Shown: positions 1-5,905 of the stretch, one piece after another
Position numbering within the stretch: position 1 is the first letter of the stretch
Layout: the number at the start of each line of letters is the position of its first letter
Source of the DNA: an uncultured Corynebacterium sp.
GTDB lineage: Bacteria > Actinomycetota > Actinomycetes > Mycobacteriales > Mycobacteriaceae
Reading direction: 5' to 3'
Length of the DNA: 5,914 bases
Assembly (NCBI RefSeq): GCF_902489365.1
Contig: NZ_CABTZR010000107.1
Span: 1 to 5,914, forward strand
The notes under the pieces: generated by a model
Databases searched by the model: none
What the model was told of the DNA's origin: nothing
Seen by the model: only the letters and a program-made list of their open reading frames with translations
Translations under genes and position numbers: made by a program

Positions 1-1
1 C

Positions 2-652
2 CTCGTCCACGGCGGCCCGGGTCGAGCCGGCGGCGGCGAAGAACTGGGTGGTGTGCGCGGCATCCACCATTACATGCAGCGCACCGCCATCCAGGGAACC
101 CCGGACCACCTCACCGCCATCACGGGCCAGTGGCACCGCGGCGCGGCCGTGCAGCGCGTGACCCGCGCCGACGTGAAGAATGGCCAGGGCACCCACCCCT
201 TCCGCAAGGACCTGGCCACGCTGCAGATTGGTGACCAGTTCGCCTCCGATCTGCGCCACGTCTCCCTCGAGGAAATCCTCGAGTTCGCGGAGAAGACCGG
301 CGATACCTTCTACGCTCACACCGATGAGGAAGCCGCCACCGCTAACCCCTTCTTCCCGCGCCGCGTTGCACACGGTTACCTCCTGGTCTCCTGGGCAGCC
401 GGCCTCTTCGTGGAGCCCGCACCGGGCCCGGTTCTGGCCAACTACGGCCTGGAGAACCTGCGCTTCATCACGCCGGTGACCTACGACGATTCCATCCGCG
501 TGGAGCTGACCGCCAAGCGCATCACCCCGCGCGTGACCGATGACTACGGCGAAGTCTGCTGGGATGCCGTGCTCTACAACCAGGAGGACGAGATCGTGGC
601 GACCTACGATGTGTTGACCCTCGTAGAGAAGGTGAACACCACCTACGCCTAG
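2..652 (+). CDS. paaZ: PaaZ C-terminal part (5' truncated by window): oxepin-CoA hydrolase / semialdehyde dehydrogenase
   Basis: The last 216 residues of a protein whose 5' end lies before the window. The frame is open from base 2, with no stop before TAG at 650-652. PaaZ opens the ring of oxepin-CoA through its MaoC-like hydrolase domain and oxidises the resulting semialdehyde through its aldehyde dehydrogenase domain, in cytosolic aerobic phenylacetyl-CoA catabolism. Seen here: the end of the dehydrogenase part with the glycine-rich HGGPGRAGGGEELGG segment and HHYMQRTAIQG, then a MaoC hotdog domain. That domain keeps TGDTFYAH (codons about 299-319), matching the Asp/His pair (D561 and H566 in E. 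coli PaaZ numbering, from memory), then FPRRVAHGYL and NYGLENLRFITPV. It ends close to the usual C-terminus, so the 3' end is intact. Other paa genes would be expected upstream. A MaoC-only protein is excluded because the upstream residues are PaaZ-like. The GTG at 53 is an internal valine, not a start. Confidence 0.93.
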   Translation, partial: LVHGGPGRAGGGEELGGVRGIHHYMQRTAIQGTPDHLTAITGQWHRGAAVQRVTRADVKNGQGTHPFRKDLATLQIGDQFASDLRHVSLEEILEFAEKTGDTFYAHTDEEAATANPFFPRRVAHGYLLVSWAAGLFVEPAPGPVLANYGLENLRFITPVTYDDSIRVELTAKRITPRVTDDYGEVCWDAVLYNQEDEIVATYDVLTLVEKVNTTYA

Positions 653-717
653 GCCACAACCTCGGCACAGAGACGGTGATGTGCGAGCCAAGTCACACGA
701 TTGGGGCGAGTTTCTTT

Positions 718-730
718 TATCATTACTGTC
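718..730 (+). promoter_or_regulatory. Putative -10 element of a leaderless promoter for the FAD dehydrogenase gene
   Basis: TATCAT at 718-723 fits the actinobacterial TANNNT -10 pattern. It stands seven bases before the ATG at 731, so transcription could begin on the A of the start codon. No Shine-Dalgarno precedes the ATG and no convincing -35 is visible, which is common in corynebacterial promoters. It suggests transcription separate from paaZ, which ends 78 bp upstream. The call rests on pattern and spacing only. Confidence 0.4.
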
Positions 731-2431
731 ATGAAAGAAACTAACTTGGTCACTGGCTCCGTCATCATCGTCGGCAGCGGCCTCGCCGGCATGGTCGCCG
801 GCTACGAGGCCCTCAAGGGCGGCAAGCACGTCATCTTCCTCGAACAAGAAAATCGCAACAACCTCGGCGGCCAGGCCTTCTGGTCCCTCGGCGGGCTGTT
901 TTATGTCAACTCCCCCGAGCAATCCATGATGCGTGTCAAGGACTCCGAAGAGTTGGCCTGGCGCGACTGGGCCAACTCCGCAGACTATGACCCAGTGACC
1001 GAGGATGACCGGCACGATTTCTGGGGTGAGAAATGGGGCCGCGAATACGTACGCTTCGCCGCTAATGAAAAGCGCGGTTACCTCAAGTCCTTGGGCCTCA
1101 ACGTCCTACCCACCATCGGCTGGGCCGAGCGCGGCTCGGGCGATGCCTCTGGCCACGGCAACTCCGTACCGCGCTTTCACCTCACGTGGGGCACGGGCCC
1201 GGAGGTCGTGCGCGTGTTCCGCGAACCACTCCTCAAGGCAGAGGAAAAAGGCCAGGTAGAATTCCACTTCCGCCACCGCGTGGATGAGCTCGTCGTTGAG
1301 AACGACGACAGCGGAAACCCGCGCGTCGTCGGCGTGCGCGGCAGCGTCCTCTCCCCCACCAGCCAGGCGCGTGGTGAGGCGAGCCCGAGGGACGTCGTCA
1401 AGCACTTTGAGCTTCACGGCTCCGCCGTGGTCATCGCCACCGGCGGCATCGGAGGCAACCTGGAGAAGGTTCGCAAGATGTGGCCGACGCAGCGCTGGGG
1501 TCAATGCCCGGAGGAACTGGTCACGGGCGTTCCCGCGCATGTCGACGGCCGCGGCATCGACATCGCCCAGCAGGCCGGCGCCTCCGTGGTCAACACCGAC
1601 CGCATGTGGGCCTACACCGAGGGCATGAGCAACTGGAATTCCATCTGGCCGGGCCACGGCATCCGCATCATCCCCGGGCCCTCGGCGCTGTGGCTCGACG
1701 CGGAAGGCAACCGCCTGCCCACCAACCTCTTCCCCGGAACCGATAACCTGGCCGCGCTCGCCCACATTGGCCAGACCGGGCACGGTTACTCCTGGTTCGT
1801 GCTCAACAAGGCCATCGTGGACAAGGAGTTCATCTTCTCCGGCTCGGAGCAGAACCCGGATCTGACGGATAAGGAATTCAAGAAGCTCGCCGGCAAGCTG
1901 GGCCCCGGCACGCACGTGGCCGTCAAGGCCTTCATGGATAACGGAATCGACTGGGTCGTGGAAGACAACCTGGAGGATCTCGTCGCCGGAATGAACCACA
2001 TTGCACCGGAGGGCTCCCCCACCATTGAAGTAACCCAACTTAGAAAAGTCCTGGAAGATCGCGATTCCCAGCTGGATAATCCCTTCAGCAAAGACGCCCA
2101 AGTCAACTACCTCCGCGTCGCCCGCGGCTTCCTGGGCGACAAGCTCATCCGCGTTGCTCCCCCGCACCGCATCCTGGATGAAACCAAGGGCCCACTCATC
2201 GCGGTGCGCCTGAAGTTCCTCACCCGCAAGACACTCGGCGGCCTGGAGACCAACCTGGACGGCCAGTGCCTCAACCCCGATGGCTCGGTCCTCCCCGGCC
2301 TCTATGCCTGCGGTGAGGCCTCCGGTTTCGGCGGTGGCGGCATGCATGGCAAGAATGCGCTGGAAGGCACCTTCCTCGGCGGATGCATCCACTCTGGCAA
2401 GCGCGTGGGCGAAGCGTTGGCGCGCGGCTAG
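731..2431 (+). CDS. FAD-binding dehydrogenase (COG3573-type, fumarate reductase/KstD-like flavoprotein)
   Basis: Predicted 566-residue cytosolic flavoprotein; substrate unknown. Seen: an N-terminal Rossmann dinucleotide-binding fold with GSGLAG at residues 15-20 after a hydrophobic strand, and an acidic residue at the end of the second strand (FLE, E38) that would bind the adenosine ribose of FAD. There is an IATGGIGGN segment in mid-protein and a C-terminal second FAD motif, GLYACGEASGFGGGG followed by MHGKNALEG. This is the classic order for the fumarate reductase/3-ketosteroid dehydrogenase superfamily, and the length fits the COG3573 predicted-oxidoreductase branch. There is no Tat or Sec signal and no membrane segment. 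A TTG at 701 would add ten residues, but the ATG at 731 is preferred: it is leaderless behind TATCAT and begins just before the Rossmann strand. Databases often label such genes KstD-like, but no steroid genes are visible here, so a specific substrate should not be assigned. The neighbouring paaZ is probably coincidental or loosely catabolic. Confidence 0.88.
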   Translation: MKETNLVTGSVIIVGSGLAGMVAGYEALKGGKHVIFLEQENRNNLGGQAFWSLGGLFYVNSPEQSMMRVKDSEELAWRDWANSADYDPVTEDDRHDFWGEKWGREYVRFAANEKRGYLKSLGLNVLPTIGWAERGSGDASGHGNSVPRFHLTWGTGPEVVRVFREPLLKAEEKGQVEFHFRHRVDELVVENDDSGNPRVVGVRGSVLSPTSQARGEASPRDVVKHFELHGSAVVIATGGIGGNLEKVRKMWPTQRWGQCPEELVTGVPAHVDGRGIDIAQQAGASVVNTDRMWAYTEGMSNWNSIWPGHGIRIIPGPSALWLDAEGNRLPTNLFPGTDNLAALAHIGQTGHGYSWFVLNKAIVDKEFIFSGSEQNPDLTDKEFKKLAGKLGPGTHVAVKAFMDNGIDWVVEDNLEDLVAGMNHIAPEGSPTIEVTQLRKVLEDRDSQLDNPFSKDAQVNYLRVARGFLGDKLIRVAPPHRILDETKGPLIAVRLKFLTRKTLGGLETNLDGQCLNPDGSVLPGLYACGEASGFGGGGMHGKNALEGTFLGGCIHSGKRVGEALARG

Positions 2432-2441
2432 CACGGTTTTC

Positions 2442-2458
2442 TAATACTGTCGGTCACT
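2442..2458 (+). promoter_or_regulatory. Putative -10 element before the 427-aa hypothetical gene
   Basis: The stretch contains TAATAC (2442-2447) overlapping TACTGT (2445-2450). Either could act as an actinobacterial -10, and both would place the transcript start at or a few bases before the ATG at 2459. A TTGGCG at 2417-2422 is a possible -35 with a 19-bp gap to TAATAC. There is no Shine-Dalgarno between the preceding stop at 2431 and the ATG. Because the two genes are only 27 bp apart, read-through is also possible. Confidence 0.35.
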
Positions 2459-3742
2459 ATGAACCTCGCTAGGAACGTCCGCATCGACGTGGAGAATCCC
2501 TTCTTCACCACGTCCCGCTTCGTCGCCGCCCCCGCGGAAGTCACCGTGGGCGAGATGATGATCATCGTCCACGCCGCACTCGGGCTGGAGCCCTCCCACC
2601 CGGGAATCCTCGTGGGTGGTGACGACACTCCGATCGATGTCCTCAGCATCATTGACCAGGATTTTTTCGAGACATTCCGGGAGGTAGCGCACTACCACCC
2701 CTCGGACGGCGCCTGGAATATCAGCATCAGCGTGGCGGACACCTCACGCGTCGTCATGGGGCTGCCAGCCCTCATCGCCGGTGAGGGTCCCGATCTCATG
2801 AGTGAGCTGGGCAGTGCCGAGGCGATGTTCAAGGTGGTCCTCGATGTCCAGGCGACCATGGCCTACATGGCCGTGCCCACGGAGAGCATGGAGCGCATCT
2901 TCGCTCTCTTCCCCAACTACACACTGGACCAAATCCATCAGCGCCTCACCACGTTCTTCCCGCCGGCCGTGGCGCAGCGCCTGGCCACCATGGGCACGGA
3001 GGCCGCCAACCTGGAGGGCGGCACGAAGCCCGCGCTGCCTGGGGATCTCCCCCTCGATCCTTTCCGCTCCACTCCCTTCGAGGACATCCCGGTGCCATCC
3101 CCGGAGATGCTGAAGCAATGGCGCGCGGACATCCACGAGGCCTACCCGGAGCTGCGCCCTGACTACGAGCTGCCGGCGCTTAACGACGCCATCGCCGCCC
3201 ACGTAGGCCAGCGAATACGAGAATACCTCGAGGTCATCGAGGAATTTCCGCGCCTGACCGGTTCCGGCTACCTCAAGCAAGCAGCCGTCGCCCGTCTCAA
3301 GGAGGGCCTGAACAGCCCCAATGATTTTGAAGATGTTAAGCGCGAGGACTACCACCAGCCGCTGCTGAACCTGCGCGGATTCTTGACGGATCTAGATTGG
3401 CTCAAGACCACGACGAAGGATATCAAGCTCACCAAGTATGGCCGCAAGGCGATGAGCGATCCGCTTTGGGCCACGCAGGTCGTCCTGAACAACATCCCCT
3501 ATGCCTACGCCGAACCGGAGGGCATTCCTCAACTCTCCTTCGAACTAGTCCATTTATTCCGCGGCGAGTGGGAGTTCAACCCGGAATACGACTACACGCA
3601 CGCCATCACCCGCGACCTGTTGTTTACGTTGGGAATTCTCGAAGATGACTCCACATTCCCTGACATCACCGATGGCTGCGAGGGCTTCCTTGGTGAAATC
3701 ATCACCAAGGTGCGCGAGGAGCTGAACCAAGAGCTGGATTAG
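2459..3742 (+). CDS. Hypothetical protein, faintly pRiA4b ORF-3-like
   Basis: A 427-residue protein that I do not recognise with confidence. Seen: an acidic soluble sequence with no signal peptide or membrane helix. The N-terminal segment (residues about 7-45) has the pattern of a strand, a Pro-Phe/Arg stretch, then TVGEMMIIVHAALGLEPSH, loosely like the opening of plasmid pRiA4b ORF-3-like domains. The C-terminal half carries two short repeats of a type seen in longer members of that family: LTGSGYLK at 266-273 and LTKYGRKAMSDPLW at 324-337. The middle (about 190-220) is proline-rich and probably a linker. The ATG at 2459 is chosen because it sits behind a -10-like element, and codons upstream run into the preceding gene's stop region. 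It ends in a hairpin over the stop codon. The family call is weak pattern inference and no function is claimed. That the gene is real is well supported by its length, codon bias and plausible protein sequence. Confidence 0.8.
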   Translation: MNLARNVRIDVENPFFTTSRFVAAPAEVTVGEMMIIVHAALGLEPSHPGILVGGDDTPIDVLSIIDQDFFETFREVAHYHPSDGAWNISISVADTSRVVMGLPALIAGEGPDLMSELGSAEAMFKVVLDVQATMAYMAVPTESMERIFALFPNYTLDQIHQRLTTFFPPAVAQRLATMGTEAANLEGGTKPALPGDLPLDPFRSTPFEDIPVPSPEMLKQWRADIHEAYPELRPDYELPALNDAIAAHVGQRIREYLEVIEEFPRLTGSGYLKQAAVARLKEGLNSPNDFEDVKREDYHQPLLNLRGFLTDLDWLKTTTKDIKLTKYGRKAMSDPLWATQVVLNNIPYAYAEPEGIPQLSFELVHLFRGEWEFNPEYDYTHAITRDLLFTLGILEDDSTFPDITDGCEGFLGEIITKVREELNQELD

Positions 3743-3754
3743 CCCTGGTTCAGC
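3721..3754 (+). terminator. Hairpin overlapping the stop codon, possible terminator
   Basis: GCTGAACCA at 3721-3729 is the perfect reverse complement of TGGTTCAGC at 3746-3754. Inside it GCT (3733-3735) can pair with AGC (3741-3743) around a five-base loop, giving an interrupted stem with the TAG stop (3740-3742) at its tip. No T-run follows, so it is not a textbook intrinsic terminator. It could still stabilise the 3' end or separate this gene from the repeat module that follows. Confidence 0.35.
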
Positions 3755-3792
3755 CCTCTCCAGGCCGCATGCCGCTGCCTACAACTACCGCG

Positions 3793-3839
3793 AACAACTC
3801 ACAACAACCTCGAAACAACTACAAACAACCAGCAACAAC
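3793..3839 (+). promoter_or_regulatory. Phased AACAAC array, copy 1 (probable protein-binding sites)
   Basis: AACAAC begins at 3793, 3803, 3814, 3824 and 3834, with intervals of 10, 11, 10 and 10 bp. A partial TACAAC at 3780 may be a sixth, degenerate unit. One-turn spacing puts every hexamer on the same face of the helix, as expected for cooperative binding of a multimeric DNA-binding protein. The bases between hexamers vary, so this is not a simple microsatellite. The bound protein is unknown. The wHTH-containing product of the adjacent gene is the obvious candidate. Confidence 0.65.
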
Positions 3840-3888
3840 CCTTTTGAACTGCCCTTTTCCAACCGATGGGAGCGCTAAACCAGACACA

Positions 3889-3917
3889 GTTGTTGGCAAA
3901 GTTGTTTAAGAGTTGTT
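3889..3917 (+). promoter_or_regulatory. Inverted-orientation GTTGTT triplet, copy 1
   Basis: GTTGTT begins at 3889, 3901 and 3912 (intervals 12 and 11 bp). It is the reverse complement of the AACAAC unit, so these are the same sites in opposite orientation. They start 55 bp after the last direct unit, and that distance is identical in copy 2. Opposed clusters separated by about five helical turns could permit looping between them. Confidence 0.6.
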
Positions 3918-3949
3918 TTTCTCGACACTCAAGCCTCAGAAAAACAACT
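3911..3949 (+). promoter_or_regulatory. Perfect 11-bp dyad with 17-bp gap, copy 1 (operator-like)
   Basis: AGTTGTTTTTC at 3911-3921 is the exact reverse complement of GAAAAACAACT at 3939-3949. The left arm carries the third GTTGTT and the right arm the last AACAAC. The right arm overlaps where a -35 would lie (3940-3945) for the TACAAT at 3963, so occupancy would directly affect the promoter. In RNA it could also form a stem, but a transcript start this far upstream is not indicated. Confidence 0.6.
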
Positions 3950-3962
3950 TCCTGGGGAAATG

Positions 3963-3974
3963 TACAATAAGAAC
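3963..3974 (+). promoter_or_regulatory. Putative leaderless -10 (TACAAT) of the AlbA_2 gene
   Basis: TACAAT at 3963-3968 matches the TANNNT -10 pattern at five of six consensus positions. It is followed by six bases and the ATG at 3975, fitting initiation at the start codon. No conserved -35 is visible. The expected position (about 3940-3945) is taken up by the right arm of the dyad, suggesting that a bound factor represses or replaces -35 recognition. Confidence 0.45.
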
Positions 3975-5717
3975 ATGGACTCAACAGTGCCCGAGCTTGA
4001 TTTTCTCCCCGCCCACGTCCGCGATGCCCTGGATGCAATCTGGGCCGGGGCGAAGGCCGACGCGGTGGAATCAGAGGTCCTCGAATTCAAAGAGGACCCC
4101 GCCGCCCGCCAGGTGGGCGCTCGCCGCAGCGGGAATCCGGACGGCGACATCATTGAAAAACTTATCGACGAGTCCGTGTGCTTTGCTAACGGCGACACCG
4201 GTTCTGGGCACATTGTCCTCGGTGTCGCCGACAAGACACCCGGCCCCGCAGGTTTTTCGGGAACGGCAATGGATCCGGGAAGGATCGAGAAGAAAGTTTT
4301 CCACGGAACAGAGCCCAATCTGCGGGTTGAAGCGACCGAATTCGACTACCGCGGCTGCCGCCTTATTCTTGTTCGTATCCCGGAAGCCCTGTCCTTCTAT
4401 CGTCGCAAGAAGGGGCAGGCTTCCCGCCGCGTGGGAACAGATTGCACCCCCGTCCCCGAAGAGCTACGTCGCGCTATTTCACGTGTGCGCGCCAACCCCG
4501 ACTTTTCCAACTCCCTGTCCCAGAAGGCCACACAAGACATCGATCTTGCGTCACTCAACGAAGCGCGACGACTCCTCCAGGTAAAGCGCAGCCGCTCGGG
4601 CGAAAGCGCACACGCACCCGAGACGACCACGGGCCTCCTCCGCGAGTTGGGACTTATCGACGAGGCTGGCCGGCTCAAGCGTGCCGGCGAAATTCTCCTG
4701 CTCCCACCAGAGGTTCCCCAGGTGATAATCCGCCACCTGTGGCGCCCGATGGTGGGCGCCGACCCGCAAGTTACTGAGATTTCTGCACCGCTTATCCAGG
4801 CACTCCCCCAAGTCCGCCGCCTCATCGCTGAGCGCGGCGACCAAGAGGTCGAACGCGTCCAGCTGGATAACGGTCAAGAATTCGCCATTCCTCGCTTCCC
4901 GTCTCAGGCCGTGGATGAAGCCGTCACCAATGCGGTTATTCACCGCGATTGGCAGCTCTCCCGCCCCATCGTCATTGAGCAATCACCCCGGACCCTGAAG
5001 ATATTCTCACCCGGGCCGCTGCCCGTGGGCGTGGAACCCCATCGTCTCCTCACTACTCAGTCCATTCCTCGCAATCCGCGTCTGATGGCAAGCATGCGCA
5101 TGCTTGGCCTCGCGGAGGAGTCTTCTCGCGGTTTTGACCGCATGTGGGCCGCGATGTTGTCCACTGGTCGTGAGATTCCACAGGTTGATGCCACCGACAC
5201 TGACGTGGAGGTCATCATGTCCGCAGGAAAGCCAGATGTCGATTTCGTTCGATGCCTACAGCGCCTGGCGGACGTCAAGGGATCCCAACTCATCGGCAAC
5301 CTTAATACCCTCCTCACACTGAAGCACTTGTGGGAAGCTCCGCTTATCACCGCCGACCAGATAAAGAAAAAGACTCAAACTTCCGACATCGAAATGGAGG
5401 AACTCGTGGCGGTCCTCGAGGAAAGGGACCTGTTGACAAAGGTAAGGGATGCCAAAGAATGGGTGCTGAGCGACTTCGCGCGTAAGGCAATGGACAAGGA
5501 ATCCCCGGGGGATCTATCTACTGTCAGCGTCCAGGAGTGGATAGAGGAACGCCTGAAGTCCGGTGAGTCTTTACGTTCTTCCGAACTTGCTGAAGACACT
5601 GGACTCAGCCGAACTGAAGTCACCAATATCCTGCGCCACCTGCGCACTCTCGGCCGCGCCATCATCGACCCCGCCGGACCACAGCGCGGCCCAAACACCC
5701 GCTGGATCGCCCCGTAG
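3975..5717 (+). CDS. Schlafen-type AlbA_2 / HATPase_c_4 / winged-helix protein (COG2865-type putative regulator)
   Basis: A 580-residue soluble protein. N-terminal AlbA_2 domain (about 25-165): ESEVLEFKED at 33-41 with the E-x4-E-x-K pattern of Schlafen-like domains, then CFANGDTGSGHIVLGVAD. Central HATPase_c_4 domain (about 295-400), known from RecG-related COG2865 proteins: DEAVTNAVIHRDW with E315, N319 and H323-R324-D325, then FSPGPLP, SIPRNPRLM and a GFDRMW segment. C-terminal tail: one probable wHTH (about 440-505) and a second at 518-580 with LRSSELAEDTGLSRTEVTNILRHL. The family is usually annotated as an ATP-binding transcriptional regulator. AlbA_2 domains elsewhere act on nucleic acids, so a nuclease or defence role is possible but unproven. 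The ATG at 3975 is preferred because it is leaderless behind TACAAT. An ATG at 3960 would add five residues and overlap that element, though it aligns with an ATG in repeat copy 2. The gene is bracketed by the ~170-bp direct repeats, implying autoregulation or a cassette. Confidence 0.88.
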   Translation: MDSTVPELDFLPAHVRDALDAIWAGAKADAVESEVLEFKEDPAARQVGARRSGNPDGDIIEKLIDESVCFANGDTGSGHIVLGVADKTPGPAGFSGTAMDPGRIEKKVFHGTEPNLRVEATEFDYRGCRLILVRIPEALSFYRRKKGQASRRVGTDCTPVPEELRRAISRVRANPDFSNSLSQKATQDIDLASLNEARRLLQVKRSRSGESAHAPETTTGLLRELGLIDEAGRLKRAGEILLLPPEVPQVIIRHLWRPMVGADPQVTEISAPLIQALPQVRRLIAERGDQEVERVQLDNGQEFAIPRFPSQAVDEAVTNAVIHRDWQLSRPIVIEQSPRTLKIFSPGPLPVGVEPHRLLTTQSIPRNPRLMASMRMLGLAEESSRGFDRMWAAMLSTGREIPQVDATDTDVEVIMSAGKPDVDFVRCLQRLADVKGSQLIGNLNTLLTLKHLWEAPLITADQIKKKTQTSDIEMEELVAVLEERDLLTKVRDAKEWVLSDFARKAMDKESPGDLSTVSVQEWIEERLKSGESLRSSELAEDTGLSRTEVTNILRHLRTLGRAIIDPAGPQRGPNTRWIAP

Positions 5718-5739
5718 GCGAAAACCTTAGACAACGACA

Positions 5740-5786
5740 AACAACCCACAACAACCTCGAAACAACTGCAAACAACCAGCAACAAC
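5740..5786 (+). promoter_or_regulatory. Phased AACAAC array, copy 2
   Basis: Five AACAAC units at 10, 11, 10 and 10 bp intervals, with the same intervals and order as copy 1. Two substitutions relative to copy 1 lie within this stretch, both between hexamers. With GACAAC at 5730 counted, the phased run reaches six units here, whereas the corresponding copy 1 unit is 13 bp away. Confidence 0.65.
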
Positions 5787-5835
5787 CTGTCTGACCTGCT
5801 TTTTCACAACAAAGGGGAGCTCTAAACTAGACACA

Positions 5836-5864
5836 GTTGTTGGCAAAGTTGTTTCAGAGTTGTT
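5836..5864 (+). promoter_or_regulatory. Inverted-orientation GTTGTT triplet, copy 2
   Basis: GTTGTT at 5836, 5848 and 5859, with 12 and 11 bp intervals, exactly as in copy 1. One base between the second and third units differs from copy 1 (C for A at 5855). Confidence 0.6.
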
Positions 5865-5896
5865 TTTCACGACACTCAAGCCTCAGAAAAACAACT
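5858..5896 (+). promoter_or_regulatory. Perfect 11-bp dyad with 17-bp gap, copy 2
   Basis: AGTTGTTTTTC at 5858-5868 and GAAAAACAACT at 5886-5896 are exact reverse complements. Both arms and the 17-bp gap length are kept from copy 1, and the gap differs by a single base. It ends ten bases before the ATG at 5906, so it is placed as an operator for whatever starts there. Confidence 0.6.
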
Positions 5897-5905
5897 TCCT
5901 GGGAA

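Larger units (their letters stand above)
3793..3962 (+). repeat. Long direct repeat, copy 1 (promoter/operator module upstream of the AlbA_2 gene)
   Basis: This ~170-bp block matches the block at 5740-5908. My ungapped hand alignment, plus one single-base indel (GGGG against GGG), gives about 17 substitutions, roughly 89% identity. Thirteen of these lie in the 48 bases before the first GTTGTT. The last ~80 bp, from GACACAG to the ATG, differ at only two bases plus the indel. The block holds five AACAAC, three GTTGTT and a final AACAAC. It fills most of the 217-bp gap between the stop at 3742 and the first possible ATG at 3960. It contains no ORF of interest, no transposase and no tRNA. Confidence 0.9.

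Noticed and set aside
654..663. CACAACC after paaZ, similar to part of the AACAAC module
   Set aside because: A single short match without phasing or an inverted partner, consistent with chance.
680..697. TGTG...TCACA dyad resembling a CRP/GlxR site between paaZ and the FAD gene
   Set aside because: The two halves span 18 bp, with ten bases between GTG and CAC instead of the eight of the GlxR/CRP consensus, and the left half lacks the final A. Spacing is wrong, so I do not call it.
1106..2434. A 442-codon open frame on the - strand opposite the FAD dehydrogenase
   Set aside because: It is a GC-bias shadow: the + strand protein has clear FAD motifs end to end, while the antisense product is low-complexity Ala/Gly/Val/Asp-rich with no recognisable motif.
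3780..3948. CRISPR array or plasmid replication origin from the AACAAC repeats
   Set aside because: The hexamers are too short and too closely spaced for CRISPR and there are no spacers of uniform length. No Rep gene, DnaA box or AT-rich melting region accompanies them, so a replication origin is not supported.
3913..4584. A 223-codon + strand frame overlapping the start of the AlbA_2 gene
   Set aside because: It begins inside the operator dyad, is rich in Ser/Pro/Arg/Thr as out-of-frame translations of GC-rich genes are, and conflicts with the well-supported AlbA_2 frame.
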